In this document: positions 41,301 to 55,321 of the stretch, one piece after another
Position numbering within the stretch: position 1 is the first letter of the stretch
Layout of the letters: the number at the start of each line of letters is the position of its first letter
Origin: Parapristionchus giblindavisi
Taxonomy: Eukaryota; Nematoda; Chromadorea; Rhabditida; Diplogasteridae
Direction: 5' to 3'
Length of the DNA stretch: 64,000 nucleotides
Assembly: GCA_943737045.1 (NCBI GenBank)
Contig: CALSFV010000266.1
Location: 62,001 to 126,000, forward strand
Made by a program: the position numbers and the translations under genes
The notes under the pieces: model-generated
Seen by the model: the letters and a program-made list of their open reading frames with translations, nothing else
Told to the model about the DNA's origin: nothing
The model's database searches: none

Positions 41301-44300
41301 AGGCTATAACATGCATGATAATTCACAGGAAAAATAGAAAACGATGGGGGAAAATAATTGATTGAAGAACTACGAAGCCTTTTTCAATATATCCACAAGT
41401 TGGATCCTGTAAACCGTCAAAGATTATGCGCAATAAGTAATGCAAATTACATACCTTGACTGAATCCAAATCATGATCAAATCGAAATAATAAATTAATG
41501 TGAATCATCTTCTTCAATTATATGTCCATATTATACATTCAATATGAATTCTACAAATAGTGATAATGAATTCTATAACAGTGCAACGCACTTACCTTAA
41601 TCGACGTGGAAGCAGTCATTCGTGCAGAGGGAGGTGTAAGGTCGAAGGAGACGAAGGCTGTTGAGCCGGGTGCGTTGGGATGTTTATGCTATGGGCGAGT
41701 AGGTCGGATGAGATCCGACGAATGAGAACAGACCGGATCGATATGTAGTCATCATTCAATCTATATATTTCCAGGAAGCCCGAAGGAAGCTACGGTCTTG
41801 AAGCGCAGTGCACGGCGAAAGGTACGGTAGCCTGAAAATGATTGAAAAAAATAAAAATGGAAAAAAATGGAAATGAAAAAAAGAAAACGGTGAGGAAGAA
41901 GAAGATGGTAAGGGATGATAGAAGAGGGAATATTGCATTCGATGAGGGCAATATCAAAGATCAAACTACGATGTCTCAGAGATCATGAGTTTTCCATTAA
42001 AGAAAATCTGAGTCGTAAATCAAATTACAGCTTTTCAATTTACAGCTCTTTCCATGTGTGCCGACGAAAGATCAGGTACGGTACTATTATACTATTATTA
42101 TTATTATTGATTGTTCAGGGATGACGGTTGGTGATTGTCATCTGGTTGTTGATCACTTGCTAAAGCATAATTATTGATTGAATTGCAGGAAGGAGCGAAG
42201 GCGAAGAAGAGGTCGAGTGCTGGAGATCGATTCATTCGTGGAGACGGACATGGACGTTCAAAGAAGTTGAAGAAGGCGGTTGAGCCGGGTGCGTTGGGAT
42301 GTTTATGATATGGGCGAGTAGGTCGGATGAGATCCGACGAATGAGAACAGACGGGATCGATATGTAATCATCATTCAATCGATATACTTCCAGGAACCCC
42401 GAAGGAAGCTAAGGTCATGAATCGCAGTGCACGGCGAAAGGTACGGTAGCCTGAAAATGAAAAAAAACAAAAAAAATGGAAAAAAATGAAAATGAAAAAA
42501 AAGAAAACGGTGAGGAAGAAGAAGATGGTAAGATCAAACTACGATGTCTCAGAGAAATGATGGTGCGGGAAGATCTGATGAAAATGCGAGTAGAAAGCAA
42601 AAAAAAAACATTTTCGAGAAAGTATCGAAAAATCGGAAAACGAAAAATGCACATCCCTGAAAGCGACCCACACAGAGAAATGTGTGTTTCTGGGAGCACA
42701 CATTCGTGTCGCCCGTGTGCGCATTGAATCATCCGGTTTTTTGCATGAACACACAAAATGAGTGCTCTTAAAAGCACACGCGGCGCGCTGAATTTAACAC
42801 TCAAGTGGGTATTAAACACCCTCCCCCCCCCACCCTAGGGCAGCTCGAATAGTAATTGGAATCATGAATACATTGCACATACTTTATTTGATACTTATTA
42901 GCTCAAAAAATCAGAACACCTCAGGCTATAACATGCATGATAATTCACAGGATCACAGGCTATAACATGCATGATAATTCACAGGAAAAATAGAAAACGA
43001 TGGGGGAAAATAATTGATTGAAGAACTACGAAGCCTTTTTCAATATATCCACAAGTTGGATCCTGTAAACCGTCAAAGATTATGCGCAATAAGTAATGCA
43101 AATTACATACCTTGACTGAATCCAAATCATGATCAAATCGAAATAATAAATTAATGTGAATCATCTTCTTCAATTATATGTCCATATTATACATTCAATA
43201 TGAATTCTACAAATAGTGATAATGAATTCTATAACAGTGCAACGCACTTACCTTAATCGACGTGGAAGCAGTCATTCGTGCAGAGGAAGGTGTAAGGTCG
43301 AAGGAGACGAAGGCTGTTGAGCCGGGTGCGTTGGGATGTTTATGCTATGGGCGAGTAGGTCGGATGAGATCCGACGAATGAGAACAGACCGGATCGATAT
43401 GTAGTCATCATTCAATCTATATATTTCCAGGAAGCCCGAAGGAAGCTACGGTCTTGAAGCGCAGTGCACGGCGAAAGGTACGGTAGCCTGAAAATGATTG
43501 AAAAAAATAAAAATGGAAAAAAATGGAAATGAAAAAAAGAAAACGGTGAGGAAGAAGAAGATGGTAAGGGATGATAGAAGAGGGAATATTGCATTCGATG
43601 AGGGCAATATCAAAGATCAAACTACGATGTCTCAGAGATCATGAGTTTTCCATTAAAGAAAATCTGAGTCGTAAATCAAATTACAGCTTTTCAATTTACA
43701 GCTCTTTCCATGTGTGCCGACGAAAGATCAGGTACGGTACTATTATACTATTATTATTATTATTGATTGTTCAGGGATGACGGTTGGTGATTGTCATCTG
43801 GTTGTTGATCACTTGCTAAAGCATAATTATTGATTGAATTGCAGGAAGGAGCGAAGGCGAAGAAGAGGTCGAGTGCTGGAGATCGATTCATTCGTGGAGA
43901 CGGACATGGACGTTCAAAGAAGTTGAAGAAGGCGGTTGAGCCGGGTGCGTTGGGATGTTTATGATATGGGCGAGTAGGTCGGATGAGATCCGACGAATGA
44001 GAACAGACGGGATCGATATGTAATCATCATTCAATCGATATACTTCCAGGAACCCCGAAGGAAGCTAAGGTCATGAATCGCAGTGCACGGCGAAAGGTAC
44101 GGTAGCCTGAAAATGAAAAAAACAAAAAAAAATGGAAAAAAATGAAAATGAAAAAAAAGAAAACGGTGAGGAAGAAGAAGATGGTAAGATCAAACTACGA
44201 TGTCTCAGAGAAATGATGGTGCGGGAAGATCTGATGAAAATGCGAGTAGAAAGCAAAAAAAAAAACATTTTCGAGAAAGTATCGAAAAATCGGAAAACGA

Positions 44301-47256
44301 AAAATGCACATCCCTGAAAGCGACCCACACAGAGAAATGTGTGTTTCTGGGAGCACACATTCGTGTCGCCCGTGTGCGCATTGAATCATCCGGTTTTTTG
44401 CATGAACACACAAAATGAGTGCTCTTAAAAGCACACGCGGCGCGCTGAATTTAACACTCAAGTGGGTATTAAACACCCTCCCCCCCCCACCCTAGGGCAG
44501 CTCGAATAGTAATTGGAATCATGAATACATTGCACATACTTTATTTGATACTTATTAGCTCAAAAAATCAGAACACCTCAGGCTATAACATGCATGATAA
44601 TTCACAGGATCACAGGCTATAACATGCATGATAATTCACAGGAAAAATAGAAAACGATGGGGGAAAATAATTGATTGAAGAACTACGAAGCCTTTTTCAA
44701 TATATCCACAAGTTGGATCCTGTAAACTGTCAAAGATTATGCGCAATAAGTAATGCAAATTACATACCTTGACTGAATCCAAATCATGATCAAATCGAAA
44801 TAATAAATTAATGTGAATCATCTTCTTCAATTATATGTCCATATTATACATTCAATATGAATTCTACAAATAGTGATAATGAATTCTATAACAGTGCAAC
44901 GCACTTACCTTAATCGACGTGGAAGCAGTCATTCGTGCAGAGGGAGGTGTAAGGTCGAAGGAGACGAAGGCTGTTGAGCCGGGTGCGTTGGGATGTTTAT
45001 GCTATGGGCGAGTAGGTCGGATGAGATCCGACGAATGAGAACAGACCGGATCGATATGTAGTCATCATTCAATCTATATATTTCCAGGAAGCCCGAAGGA
45101 AGCTACGGTCTTGAAGCGCAGTGCACGGCGAAAGGTACGGTAGCCTGAAAATGATTGAAAAAAATAAAAATGGAAAAAAATGGAAATGAAAAAAAGAAAA
45201 CGGTGAGGAAGAAGAAGATGGTAAGGGATGATAGAAGAGGGAATATTGCATTCGATGAGGGCAATATCAAAGATCAAACTACGATGTCTCAGAGATCATG
45301 AGTTTTCCATTAAAGAAAATCTGAGTCGTAAATCAAATTACAGCTTTTCAATTTACAGCTCTTTCCATGTGTGCCGACGAAAGATCAGGTACGGTACTAT
45401 TATACTATTATTAATATTATTGATTGTTCAGGGATGACGGTTGGTGATTGTCATCTGGTTGTTGATCACTTGCTAAAGCATAATTATTGATTGAATTGCA
45501 GGAAGGAGCGAAGGCGAAGAAGAGGTCGAGTGCTGGAGATCGATTCATTCGTGGAGACGGACATGGACGTTCAAAGAAGTTGAAGAAGGCGGTTGAGCCG
45601 GGTGCGTTGGGATGTTTATGATATGGGCGAGTAGGTCGGATGAGATCCGACGAATGAGAACAGACGGGATCGATATGTAATCATCATTCAATCGATATAC
45701 TTCCAGGAACCCCGAAGGAAGCTAAGGTCATGAATCGCAGTGCACGGCGAAAGGTACGGTAGCCTGAAAATGAAAAAAACAAAAAAAATGGAAAAAAATG
45801 AAAATGAAAAAAAAGAAAACGGTGAGGAAGAAGAAGATGGTAAGATCAAACTACGATGTCTCAGAGAAATGATGGTGCGGGAAGATCTGATGAAAATGCG
45901 AGTAGAAAGCAAAAAAAAAAACATTTTCGAGAAAGTATCGAAAAATCGGAAAACGAAAAATGCACATCCCTGAAAGCGACCCACACAGAGAAATGTGTGT
46001 TTCTGGGAGCACACATTCGTGTCGCCCGTGTGCGCATTGAATCATCCGGTTTTTTGCATGAACACACAAAATGAGTGCTCTTAAAAGCACACGCGGCGCG
46101 CTGAATTTAACACTCAAGTGGGTATTAAACACCCTCCCCCCCCACCCTAGGGCAGCTCGAATAGTAATTGGAATCATGAATACATTGCACATACTTTATT
46201 TGATACTTATTAGCTCAAAAAATCAGAACACCTCAGGCTATAACATGCATGATAATTCACAGGATCACAGGCTATAACATGCATGATAATTCACAGGAAA
46301 AATAGAAAACGATGGGGGAAAATAATTGATTGAAGAACTACGAAGCCTTTTTCAATATATCCACAAGTTGGATCCTGTAAACCGTCAAAGATTATGCGCA
46401 ATAAGTAATGCAAATTACATACCTTGACTGAATCCAAATCATGATCAAATCGAAATAATAAATTAATGTGAATCATCTTCTTCAATTATATGTCCATATT
46501 ATACATTCAATATGAATTCTACAAATAGTGATAATGAATTCTATAACAGTGCAACGCACTTACCTTAATCGACGTGGAAGCAGTCATTCGTGCAGAGGGA
46601 GGTGTAAGGTCGAAGGAGACGAAGGCTGTTGAGCCGGGTGCGTTGGGATGTTTATGCTATGGGCGAGTAGGTCGGATGAGATCCGACGAATGAGAACAGA
46701 CCGGATCGATATGTAGTCATCATTCAATCTATATATTTCCAGGAAGCCCGAAGGAAGCTACGGTCTTGAAGCGCAGTGCACGGCGAAAGGTACGGTAGCC
46801 TGAAAATGATTGAAAAAAATAAAAATGGAAAAAAATGGAAATGAAAAAAAGAAAACGGTGAGGAAGAAGAAGATGGTAAGGGATGATAGAAGAGGGAATA
46901 TTGCATTCGATGAGGGCAATATCAAAGATCAAACTACGATGTCTCAGAGATCATGAGTTTTCCATTAAAGAAAATCTGAGTCGTAAATCAAATTACAGCT
47001 TTTCAATTTACAGCTCTTTCCATGTGTGCCGACGAAAGATCAGGTACGGTACTATTATACTATTATTATTATTATTGATTGTTCAGGGATGACGGTTGGT
47101 GATTGTCATCTGGTTGTTGATCACTTGCTAAAGCATAATTATTGATTGAATTGCAGGAAGGAGCGAAGGCGAAGAAGAGGTCGAGTGCTGGAGATCGATT
47201 CATTCGTGGAGACGGATATGGACGTTCGAAGAAGTTGAAGAAGGCGGTTGAGCCGG
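38384..47256 (+). CDS. Gene A, middle exons: tandemly amplified basic SPK/TPK and KKR-rich segment
   Basis: Recognisable exons, all with compatible phases: TPKSATVLKEER..RRK (38384-38436), RNDDAGRSTGN..NAQ (38587-38673), and EGAKAKKRSS..KKLKKAVEPG (38876-38975). These then recur in five 1.656-kb units, for example TPKEAKVMNRSARRK (39081-39127), SPKEATVLKRSARRK (40119-40165), LFPCVPTKDQ (40390-40419) and EGAKAKK (40533-40632). Entry is in phase 1 and exit in phase 1, so whole units can be added or lost without a shift. In each unit the first half is damaged: its RND exon runs into inserted sequence, and its KK exon survives only as the end SKETKAVEPG. Lys/Arg content and S/TPK motifs suggest a DNA- or chromatin-contacting linker, comparable to histone-H1-type tails. 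Which exons are actually spliced together is unknown. Confidence 0.55.
38976..47256 (+). repeat. Five tandem copies of a 1.656-kb unit
   Basis: Equivalent points lie at 39667, 41323, 42979, 44636 and 46291, spacing 1655-1657. Copies differ by a few substitutions and by poly-A or poly-C length, so expansion is recent. Each unit is itself a diverged duplicate (half a with GATATGGGCGAGTAGG, half b with GCTATGGGCGAGTAGG). Half a contains an insertion with a duplicated AGGCTATAACATGCATGATA phrase. Small frames repeated in every unit are exon shadows. Confidence 0.95.
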
Positions 47257-47324
47257 GTGCGTTGGGATGTTTAAGGTGTAGGCGAAACTTGAATCCACCT
47301 GGCGACACATGCCTGAGGCTAACT

Positions 47325-47929
<605 letters not shown>

Positions 47930-47934
47930 TGCAG

Positions 47935-49130
47935 AGGCCAACTCTAACTCGAACGGAGGAGTGGCCATTCAGGCTGAACGTGCGCCTACCGTGCTTGAGG
48001 TGTGTCGTTTAATGATTACTGTAGGGAAGAGAGAAAGGTACACAGAGAGAGAGAGATAGATAGAAGATATTGTTCAAATAACAAATACATATAAGATATC
48101 GGTTCAAATAAGTATAATGGATATACTTATTTGAACAATTGATATCGTGGTGAATTACATGAAATACGATCCCACAACTAGGTAGCAAAGAAATAAGAAT
48201 TTCTTATCGTGTTCGGATAAATTAATGCTTTTGTGGAAAGATCTAACTGTGGATCTAACTGTGGGGCAGATAATATAACTATTGCTATGTTTATTCCAAT
48301 TTGCTAACAACACGATTTGACAAGGGAACTCTCTCAACTTAATGTGGCCATATGACATGGGAATAATTTACCTGAATCAGTTTTCGATGCTGATTACGAA
48401 TCCGTTATCAAACGTTGCCCAATCGAGCAGAGATTTGAGGAAATCGATCTTGAAATTCGACTATTTGAATCGAAAATACACAACTTACCTATAATTTCTA
48501 CTAAATTACAGCAGGAGGTGTTTGGATAATTTATGGATGAGTTTATGAGCGCATTGGGATGGTTTATATGGGAAGTCTCACGAATTTCCGAATAAACTAG
48601 CGAATTTGAATATCGATTTTCTTGAATCTCAGCTCGATTGGGCAACGTTTGAAAACGGAATCGTAATCAGCATCGAAAACTGATTCAGGTAAATTATTCC
48701 CATGTCATATGGCCACATTAAGTTGGGATAGATCCCTTGTGAGATAAAGTTCGAGAAGCGAATAGATTTTTGTGCGTCATATCATATGTCATCATATGAT
48801 ATGACACACATATTTATCATATTTAGCATTGTGTCACATTATATGATATGACGCAATGCTAAATCTATTCGCAAAAAAAAATAAATCATACATCATCATC
48901 ATGTCACAAATCATAAAAAACAATTCCTCTTTGCAGACGACTGAAGCGGAATGGGTTGCCCTGTACCGGTCAGCATTGAGTGGCCAATCGGAAAGGCAGG
49001 ATGCCATAAATCGTATCATGCAGTTCGTAAGGGCACTTCAGAATGATAATACGAGCGAAGCAAGAGGTAAGTAGATCACAGATCAAATGTGATTGTTCAA
49101 ACTTCGATTTCAGGTTCGCACCGTCAGTGA
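47935..49130 (+). CDS. Gene A, 3' exons: acidic/helical C-terminus
   Basis: Exon 47935-47999 (entering with two bases, leaving in phase 0) reads ANSNSNGGVAIQAERAP. Exon 48937-49066 reads TTEAEWVALYRSAL..GQSERQDAINRI..ALQNDN. A final exon from 49114 either stops after SHRQ in the strict phase or, one frame over, reads VRTVSDVGG; the equivalent exon of gene B is in that second frame (VRSVAADYFDAI). The amphipathic TTE.EW..L pattern is shared with gene B. The exon corresponding to gene B's 57500-57682 was not found. I cannot assign a function to this C-terminus; it may be a protein-interaction helix pair. Confidence 0.5.
48337..48726. mobile_element. MITE-like hairpin in a gene A intron
   Basis: Inverted arms of about 90 bases share CCATATGACATGGGAATAAT, CAGTTTTCGATGCTGATTAC and GTTGCCCAATCGA. 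A diverged relative is at 37440-37690 (TTTTCGATGCTGATTACGAA). A smaller AT hairpin (CATATGATATGAC) lies next to it at 48770-48860. Confidence 0.6.
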
Positions 49131-49763
49131 TGTTGGTGGCAATGTACTGAGAAAACTGACAAATGACTCACAACACACTAACAAAAATCACTCACTACTC
49201 ACTTGATATACTCGATCGTCCTCATACTCGCCCTCATACCCTTCATACTCGATCGATGCCTTGATAATACTCGACCCCCCGACCATACTCGATCGATCGA
49301 TAAACATGTATAATCATCATCATACGATCGATTTGTGAGCACATATGCATCATACATCTAATCATACATGCTCATCTCAACTCAACTCATCGCACAATAG
49401 TGTTGTTTAGTCGAATACATTCCGCGAATATTTTCGGTAGAATAAAATTTAGCTTTTTAGTCGACCGGTCAAGTCTGGACTAAAAATGACACTTTAGTTG
49501 AGACTAAAATTTAGTCGAGAATAAATTTGCATTTAGTCCAGAAAAAAGTGCTCAAAATGCGATAAAATTGCTGTGAGAACAGAAGTATTGCGAACTACTT
49601 TTGAACAGCGAAGTACCTTTGCGCTCATGCATGCAGATTCGGTGTTAAATATCGAAAAAAATGAAAAGCTAATGATATAGATTTCACGCACGATTCCTGT
49701 ATAAATGAGAAAAAAATTTCGAAAGGCGAACCCGACCCATCGATCTGGTCTGATCGAGGGCAG

Positions 49764-51296
49764 CGCACAATGCAATATCCATAATATAATTCCTCAGGAA
49801 CAATTCGGTTTTATGTCCGGTAGATCAACTGTATCACAACTTCTGCATTGTACTCAGGCATGGCGCAACTCTATTGATCGCGATCTCTGTACTGATGTAA
49901 TTTATATTGATCTTGCTAAGGCGTTCGACTCTGTTTCTCATTCTAAACTTTTACATAAGTTGGAGTCTATTGGTATCAGGAATAACATTCTTGCGTGGTT
50001 TAATTCATTTTTAGATAATCGATCTTTTAGAGTACGTCTTGGTGATTCCCTCTCTTCTGAGAGGGATGTCACATCAGGAGTACCACAAGGTACAGTTTTG
50101 GGCCCATTACTGTTTTTGATTTATCTTTCGGAACTACCCAGGGTTATAGATCCTCTCCCTTTAATAGATATAAAAATTTTCGCTGATGACATCAAACTAT
50201 ACTCTACATTTAGTCCATTACAACCATTAGCTTCTCATACTCAACTTTCTCAGGGTATTTCACTTATAGTAGAATACTGTCAAAAATGGCAGTTGACAGT
50301 TGCACAAAACAAATGCACTGTACTTTATATAGGCAAAAACAACCCCTCTCTTCCATACTCGATCCACTCTCATCCTCTACCCTCATCTCTATCTACCCGT
50401 GACTTAGGAGTCTTCCTTGACCCTCTTCTCAATTTTTCCTCACACATCTCTATTATTACAAAGAAAGCCACATCTTTAGTTTATCTACTTTTTCGTTCTA
50501 TCTCTTGCACTAGACCCGGTGTTTACATACACGCCTTTAAATGTTATATCCTTCCCATTATTGAATATGCATCCCCCGTATGGTCCCCTTCATCTAAGGG
50601 CCTTGTTCGTAAATTAGAGAAAGTTTCACATCTTTTTACTCGTCTCCTATTTTATCGCTGTTTCCATAGAGATGTATTCCCTCCTCAGTATATTGATAGA
50701 TTAGCTCTGTTCAATCTACCTACCCTTTATCATAGAAGAACAGTGATCGATATTATTTATGCTTTAAAGATTCTTCGTTGTGAAGTAGATCTTCCATCTA
50801 GCCATTTCTTTGTTTTTAAACCTACATTTGGTCGATTATCTTGTTTCGCATTTCATATTCCTTTAACTAAACGTGAAAACCTCCGTTCCTCTTTTTCAGT
50901 TAGGTGTGCCCGTTTCCTGACCAAATTACATTGTGTTACTGGTTCACCCACCATATTACATAGCACCCCAATCATTAAAGCTAAATTGATTTCTTGCCCT
51001 GACCTTATTGAAAAATTAGGAATTACCATCACATCACTTTAGTGCACTTCCTCATAGTAGACTCGATTAATCCGATATATATTGAATCAATGCGGACTCC
51101 TCCCCCGCTAGGTCTTGCCAACCTATCCTAGATCATGTTGATCTTTGATCTTAGTCTACATGCACTCCCCTCCCTCTTCTCTATCCCCTATTCCTACCAC
51201 CCACTTTCCCGATTCTCTTATTCACTTATTTATTCTTTGGTTCAAATGTTGTCACATCTTTATTGGATGTATGATAAATAAATAAATAAATAAACA
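49764..51296 (+). mobile_element. 5'-truncated CR1/Jockey-type LINE
   Basis: The open frame to 51042 encodes most of a reverse transcriptase: QEQFGFMSGRST, DLAKAFDSVSH, GVPQGTVLGPLLFLIY and the catalytic FADDIKLYS, followed by a thumb and a C-terminal region with DLGVFLDPLL and ASPVWSP. Endonuclease and any first ORF are missing, and the frame begins within the RT fingers, so the copy is dead on arrival. The 3' end is an (AAATA)n tail at 51270-51296, typical of these LINEs. The uninterrupted RT frame suggests a fairly young insertion. It lies downstream of gene A. Confidence 0.85.
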
Positions 51297-51299
51297 ATA

Positions 51300-51370
51300 C
51301 GGGGGGGGGGGTGTGACAATTCCGCAACGGCATTTCCGCAACCGACATTTCCGCAACGGGGCATAACTCG
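51300..51370 (-). repeat. Poly-G followed by TTTCCGCAACGG repeats
   Basis: A run of eleven G is followed by three CGCAACGG/CGCAACCG units and GGGGCATAACTCGG. The complement occurs at 32925-32990 (CGAGTTATGCCCCGTTGCCG plus poly-C) and a degenerate copy at 60005-60035, again beside poly-C. Confidence 0.7.
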
Positions 51371-51844
51371 GATCTATACTCTCAATGTACTACTTTTGAA
51401 TGTATTACAAATCCACTGCCTTGATACTCGTGTAAATCGTCGCTTTACATAAACAGCTAATGTGTATTGAATATCCAATCGATAATTTCTGTGTATAAGT
51501 TTTTTGTATATATTTCTGTATATAATAAATTGTATAATAAATCTCATCCTGTTTTCTTTTTTTACAACCATGCACTTGCGGAGAAAACTACTTGAAATTT
51601 CCATATTCTACATTATCCCACCGTATTCTAGAATATTTCACTGTTTTGTACCATACGCTACAGTATCCCACTGTATTGTACCGTACCTTCTTACACTGTT
51701 CAGCCGTTCGGTCGCCACCAATTGATTTCACAATGTTCTCCCATCCATTCGCCGACTTGCTCGGATCTGCCGCTTGGATAGCCAAATAAGAGATCGATCA
51801 AGCTACGGAAGGGTATATAGATGAAAGATCAAAGATCACGAAGT

Positions 51845-51943
51845 CGTTACATTTGCCTTACGTTCCTACGCCGTAATCCCCTCTGCCGCGTCTCCTTCGT
51901 TACGGCGGAGGTTACGGCTTAGGCACGTAATGCAAATGTAACG
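51845..51943. mobile_element. Short palindromic element, CATTTGCCTTACG family, copy 1
   Basis: About 99 bases folding through CGTTACATTTGC.TTACGT and CCTACGCCGTAA arms. Copies: full at 61818-61914, half at 60370-60404. Confidence 0.7.
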
Positions 51944-52548
51944 GTAAGGCTACAATACCTGGTCGGAAATCTTTGCAGCAAACTACAAAAAGCGTTAATT
52001 TGTCCGAAAAAAGTCAAAAAAAGTGGTTTAGGAATCAACACACATTCGATGCTAATTGTGAATTAGCAAGCATTGTGCACACTAGACGCATCGCAAATGA
52101 TATTTAGACTTCATCTCAACAATTTGAAAAATTATGATTTTTTAACGTTTTTTTTAAAATTATTTTTTCTAATAGCCTGAGGGCACAAACAGGAAATTTC
52201 AGCTGTTTTGTGTAATAAGGGGCGGTGACACTCCTGACACAAAAGTATGGACCCCCAGTTCCCATTGCTAGCGCACGTGTCCGGGGGTGGTCGAATATGA
52301 TCGAGTCTTAGGGAACATGCCTCTTAAAGGTGGAGACCCGCGAATGATCATGCAAATCTCTTACATCTCGCGTATGCAAGTGTCTAGTGATATACAAGAA
52401 TATACAGGTATAATATATACAGGTCCACTATTTTTTAACGAGCCATAAGAGGCATCCTTTATCTACAGATAGAGGGCTATCAGATAAGGCATAAATCATA
52501 CATTTTGGCTACCGTAAACCATTAGAGACTCCTTGTCAAATCTAGGTT
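51944..52548. other. Unique intergenic DNA, no gene seen
   Basis: No repeat or coding signal recognised apart from ACCATTAGAGACTCCTTG (52519-52536), which appears inverted as CAAGGAGTCTCTGATGGT inside the following satellite. Confidence 0.4.
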
Positions 52549-54150
52549 TAAATATAGGCTTACATTTAGGCTAAAATTTAGGCTTAAATTTAGGCTAAAA
52601 TTTAGGCTTAAATTTAGGCTAAAATTTAGGCTTAAATTTAGGCTAAAATTTAGGTTTAAATCTAGGCTTAAATTTAGGCTAAAATTTAAGCTTAAATTTA
52701 GGCTAAAATTTAAGCTTAAATTTAGGCTTAAATTTAGGCTTAAATTTATGCTCTAATTTATGCTCAAATTTAGGCTCACAAGGAGTCTCTGATGGTTTAA
52801 GGTGGTCGAATTAGGCTTAAATTTAGGCTTAAATCTAGGCCTATATTTAGGGTTAAATCTAGGCTTAAATCTAGGCTCAAATCTAGGCTTAAATTTAGGC
52901 TTAAATTTAGGCTTAAATTTAGGCTTATATTTAGGCTTAAATTTAGGCTTAAATCTAGGCTTAAATCTAGGCTTAAATTTAGGCTTAAATTTAGGCTTAA
53001 ATTTAGGCTTATATTTAGGCTTAAATTTAGGCTTAAATCTAGGCTTAAATCTAGGCTTAAATTTAGGCTTAAATTTAGGCTTAAATTTAGGCTTATATTT
53101 AGGCTTAAATTTAGGCTTAAATCTAGGCTTAAATCTAGGCTTAAATCTAGGCTTAAATTTAGGCTTAAATTTATGCTCTAATTTATGCTCAAATTTAGGC
53201 TCACAAGGAGTCTCTGATGGTTTAAGGTGGTCGAATTAGGCTTAAATTTAGGCTTAAATCTAGGCCTATATTTAGGGTTAAATCTAGGCTTAAATCTAGG
53301 CTCAAATCTAGACTTAAATTTAGGCTTAAATTTAGGCTTAAATTTAGGCTTATATTTAGGCTTAAATTTAGGCTTAAATCTAGGCTTAAATCTAGGCTTA
53401 AATTTAGGCTTAAATTTAGGCTTAAATTTAGGCTTATATTTAGGCTTAAATTTAGGCTTAAATCTAGGCTTAAATCTAGGCTTAAATTTAGGCTTAAATT
53501 TAGGCTTAAATTTAGGCTTATATTTAGGCTTAAATTTAGGCTTAAATCTAGGCTTAAATCTAGGCTTAAATCTAGGCTTAAATTTAGGCTTAAATTTATG
53601 CTCTAATTTATGCTCAAATTTAGGCTCACAAGGAGTCTCTGATGGTTTAAGGTGGTCGAATTAGGCTTAAATTTAGGCTTAAATCTAGGCCTATATTTAG
53701 GGTTAAATCTAGGCTTAAATCTAGGCTCAAATCTAGGCTTAAATTTAGGCTTAAATTTAGGCTTAAATTTAGGCTTATATTTAGGCTTAAATTTAGGCTT
53801 AAATCTAGGCTTAAATCTAGGCTTAAATTTAGGCTTAAATTTAGGCTTAAATTTAGGCTTATATTTAGGCTTAAATTTAGGCTTAAATCTAGGCTTAAAT
53901 CTAGGCTTAAATTTAGGCTTAAATTTAGGCTTAAATTTAGGCTTATATTTAGGCTTAAATTTAGGCTTAAATCTAGGCTTAAATCTAGGCTTAAATTTAG
54001 GCTTAAATCTAGGCTTAAATTTAGGCTTAAATTTAGGCTTAAATCTAGGCTTAAATTTAGGCTTAAATCTAGGCTTAAATTTAGGCTTAAATTTAGGCTC
54101 AAATTTAGGCTTAAATTTAGGCTAAAATTTAGGCTTAAATTTAGGCTTAA
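52549..54150 (+). repeat. TTTAGGCTTAAA satellite with a 425-bp higher-order repeat
   Basis: The 12-base unit TTTAGGCTTAAA (TTAGGC plus a TTAAAT spacer) carries point variants arranged identically in three blocks starting GTGGTCGAATTAGGC at 52802, 53227 and 53652. The first two blocks end with CACAAGGAGTCTCTGATGG and the third runs on to 54150. Leu-Gly-Leu-Asn frames are artefacts. Confidence 0.95.
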
Positions 54151-54215
54151 ATTTATGATTCATACCTTATCTGATAGCCATTCATTCAACGGCCATCTGC
54201 ACCAGAAGTTTTTCC

Positions 54216-54286
54216 GAGCTAGTGGTGGCGCAGTGATGTCGCGTATTACTTTTGTGCTGCGAGTTCAATCCCGGCCGACGCGACTT
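54216..54286 (+). pseudogene. tRNA-like relic
   Basis: GGTGGCGCAGTGATG resembles box A and GAGTTCAATCCC resembles box B at tRNA spacing; stems do not close well. A tRNA-derived SINE fragment is the simplest reading. Confidence 0.35.
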
Positions 54287-54832
54287 GTTTTCGCAAGATT
54301 TTTACACTTGTATTTTTATGTTAAAAAAAATTCAATGTACTGCTCTTTTTCAATATACTAATTGTTACAACACTCACTGTCTACTTGCCCAAAAAAGCGA
54401 ATATTCCCAAGGGAGAAAGGTCAATTGCCAAGGGGAATGAATGATCATTTTCGTTTTCGCCACCCTACTGGAAATCATAATGATGAAATCATTCCGGATA
54501 ATTGTGGCGTACTCTGTATGTTGTCATTTCGCTTTTACCGAGTACTAGTTCATGTTTGACTATTTTGAGATATAAATGATACAGAGGTTGAATAATCCAA
54601 CCGTGATCTTTGATCTCTGCACAAACAAAACAGGATTAGGAACGACGTTTATCTTTCATCTAGTCGGTCCAGTTCTCATTAAAACTTCATTTCTTCTCCT
54701 CCTGCTTTCCTCCTTCTTCTTATCTCCGTTCATTTTACCGTCTTTCTGAAATGATTTTTGATATTAGATTTTTGATCTCTAAATTTCATGATTTGTTTTA
54801 ATGACATCTTTCCAATCGGCTAGGCACGTCAA

Positions 54833-55107
54833 TAATGTGGGAAATTAGCTTGCCTTCTTGATGGCACCTCGGGATATCGCCTTCTACGATGGAAAAAAGA
54901 GGGAAATTTTGGAGGTACATAGCAATATTATTAAAATTATACCATGCTTTAGGATTATGAAATAGTGCTGGCCGCCAGTTATTTTAGGACCAATTTTCGG
55001 ATTTAATCAAAATATAATATTGTTACCTCCAAAATTGCCCTATTTTTCCATTATAGAAGGCGATATCAAGAGGCGCCGTCAAGAAGGCAAGCGAGTATCC
55101 CGCATTT
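54833..55107. mobile_element. MITE-like hairpin, about 275 bases
   Basis: Inverted arms share TTGCCTTCTTGA.GGC, GATATCGCCTTCTA and TTTTGGAGGTA, with an imperfect extension outward (AATGTGGGA/AATGCGGGA). No coding sequence. Confidence 0.65.
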
Positions 55108-55321
55108 GATGATGTGTCCACATTTTATGATGTTGGGAGAGATCAAAGATCAAATTGCGGTTTAGCATATAGCCCATGATCAAACTACTTTTTATCATGG
55201 TGTCAAAGAACGAACTATCTATGGCACACTGATTTATCGATTATAAATCAAATAAATCAATAATATCGATGATAAATCAGCAATATCGATATTCAATCAA
55301 TAAATCAATTCCTCTTCGCAG

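Noticed and set aside
39081..47092. Repeated small frames (60-130 residues) on both strands of each 1.656-kb unit as separate genes
   Set aside because: They cross poly-A and MITE-like insert sequence or oppose the exons; only the phase-compatible exon pieces are supported.
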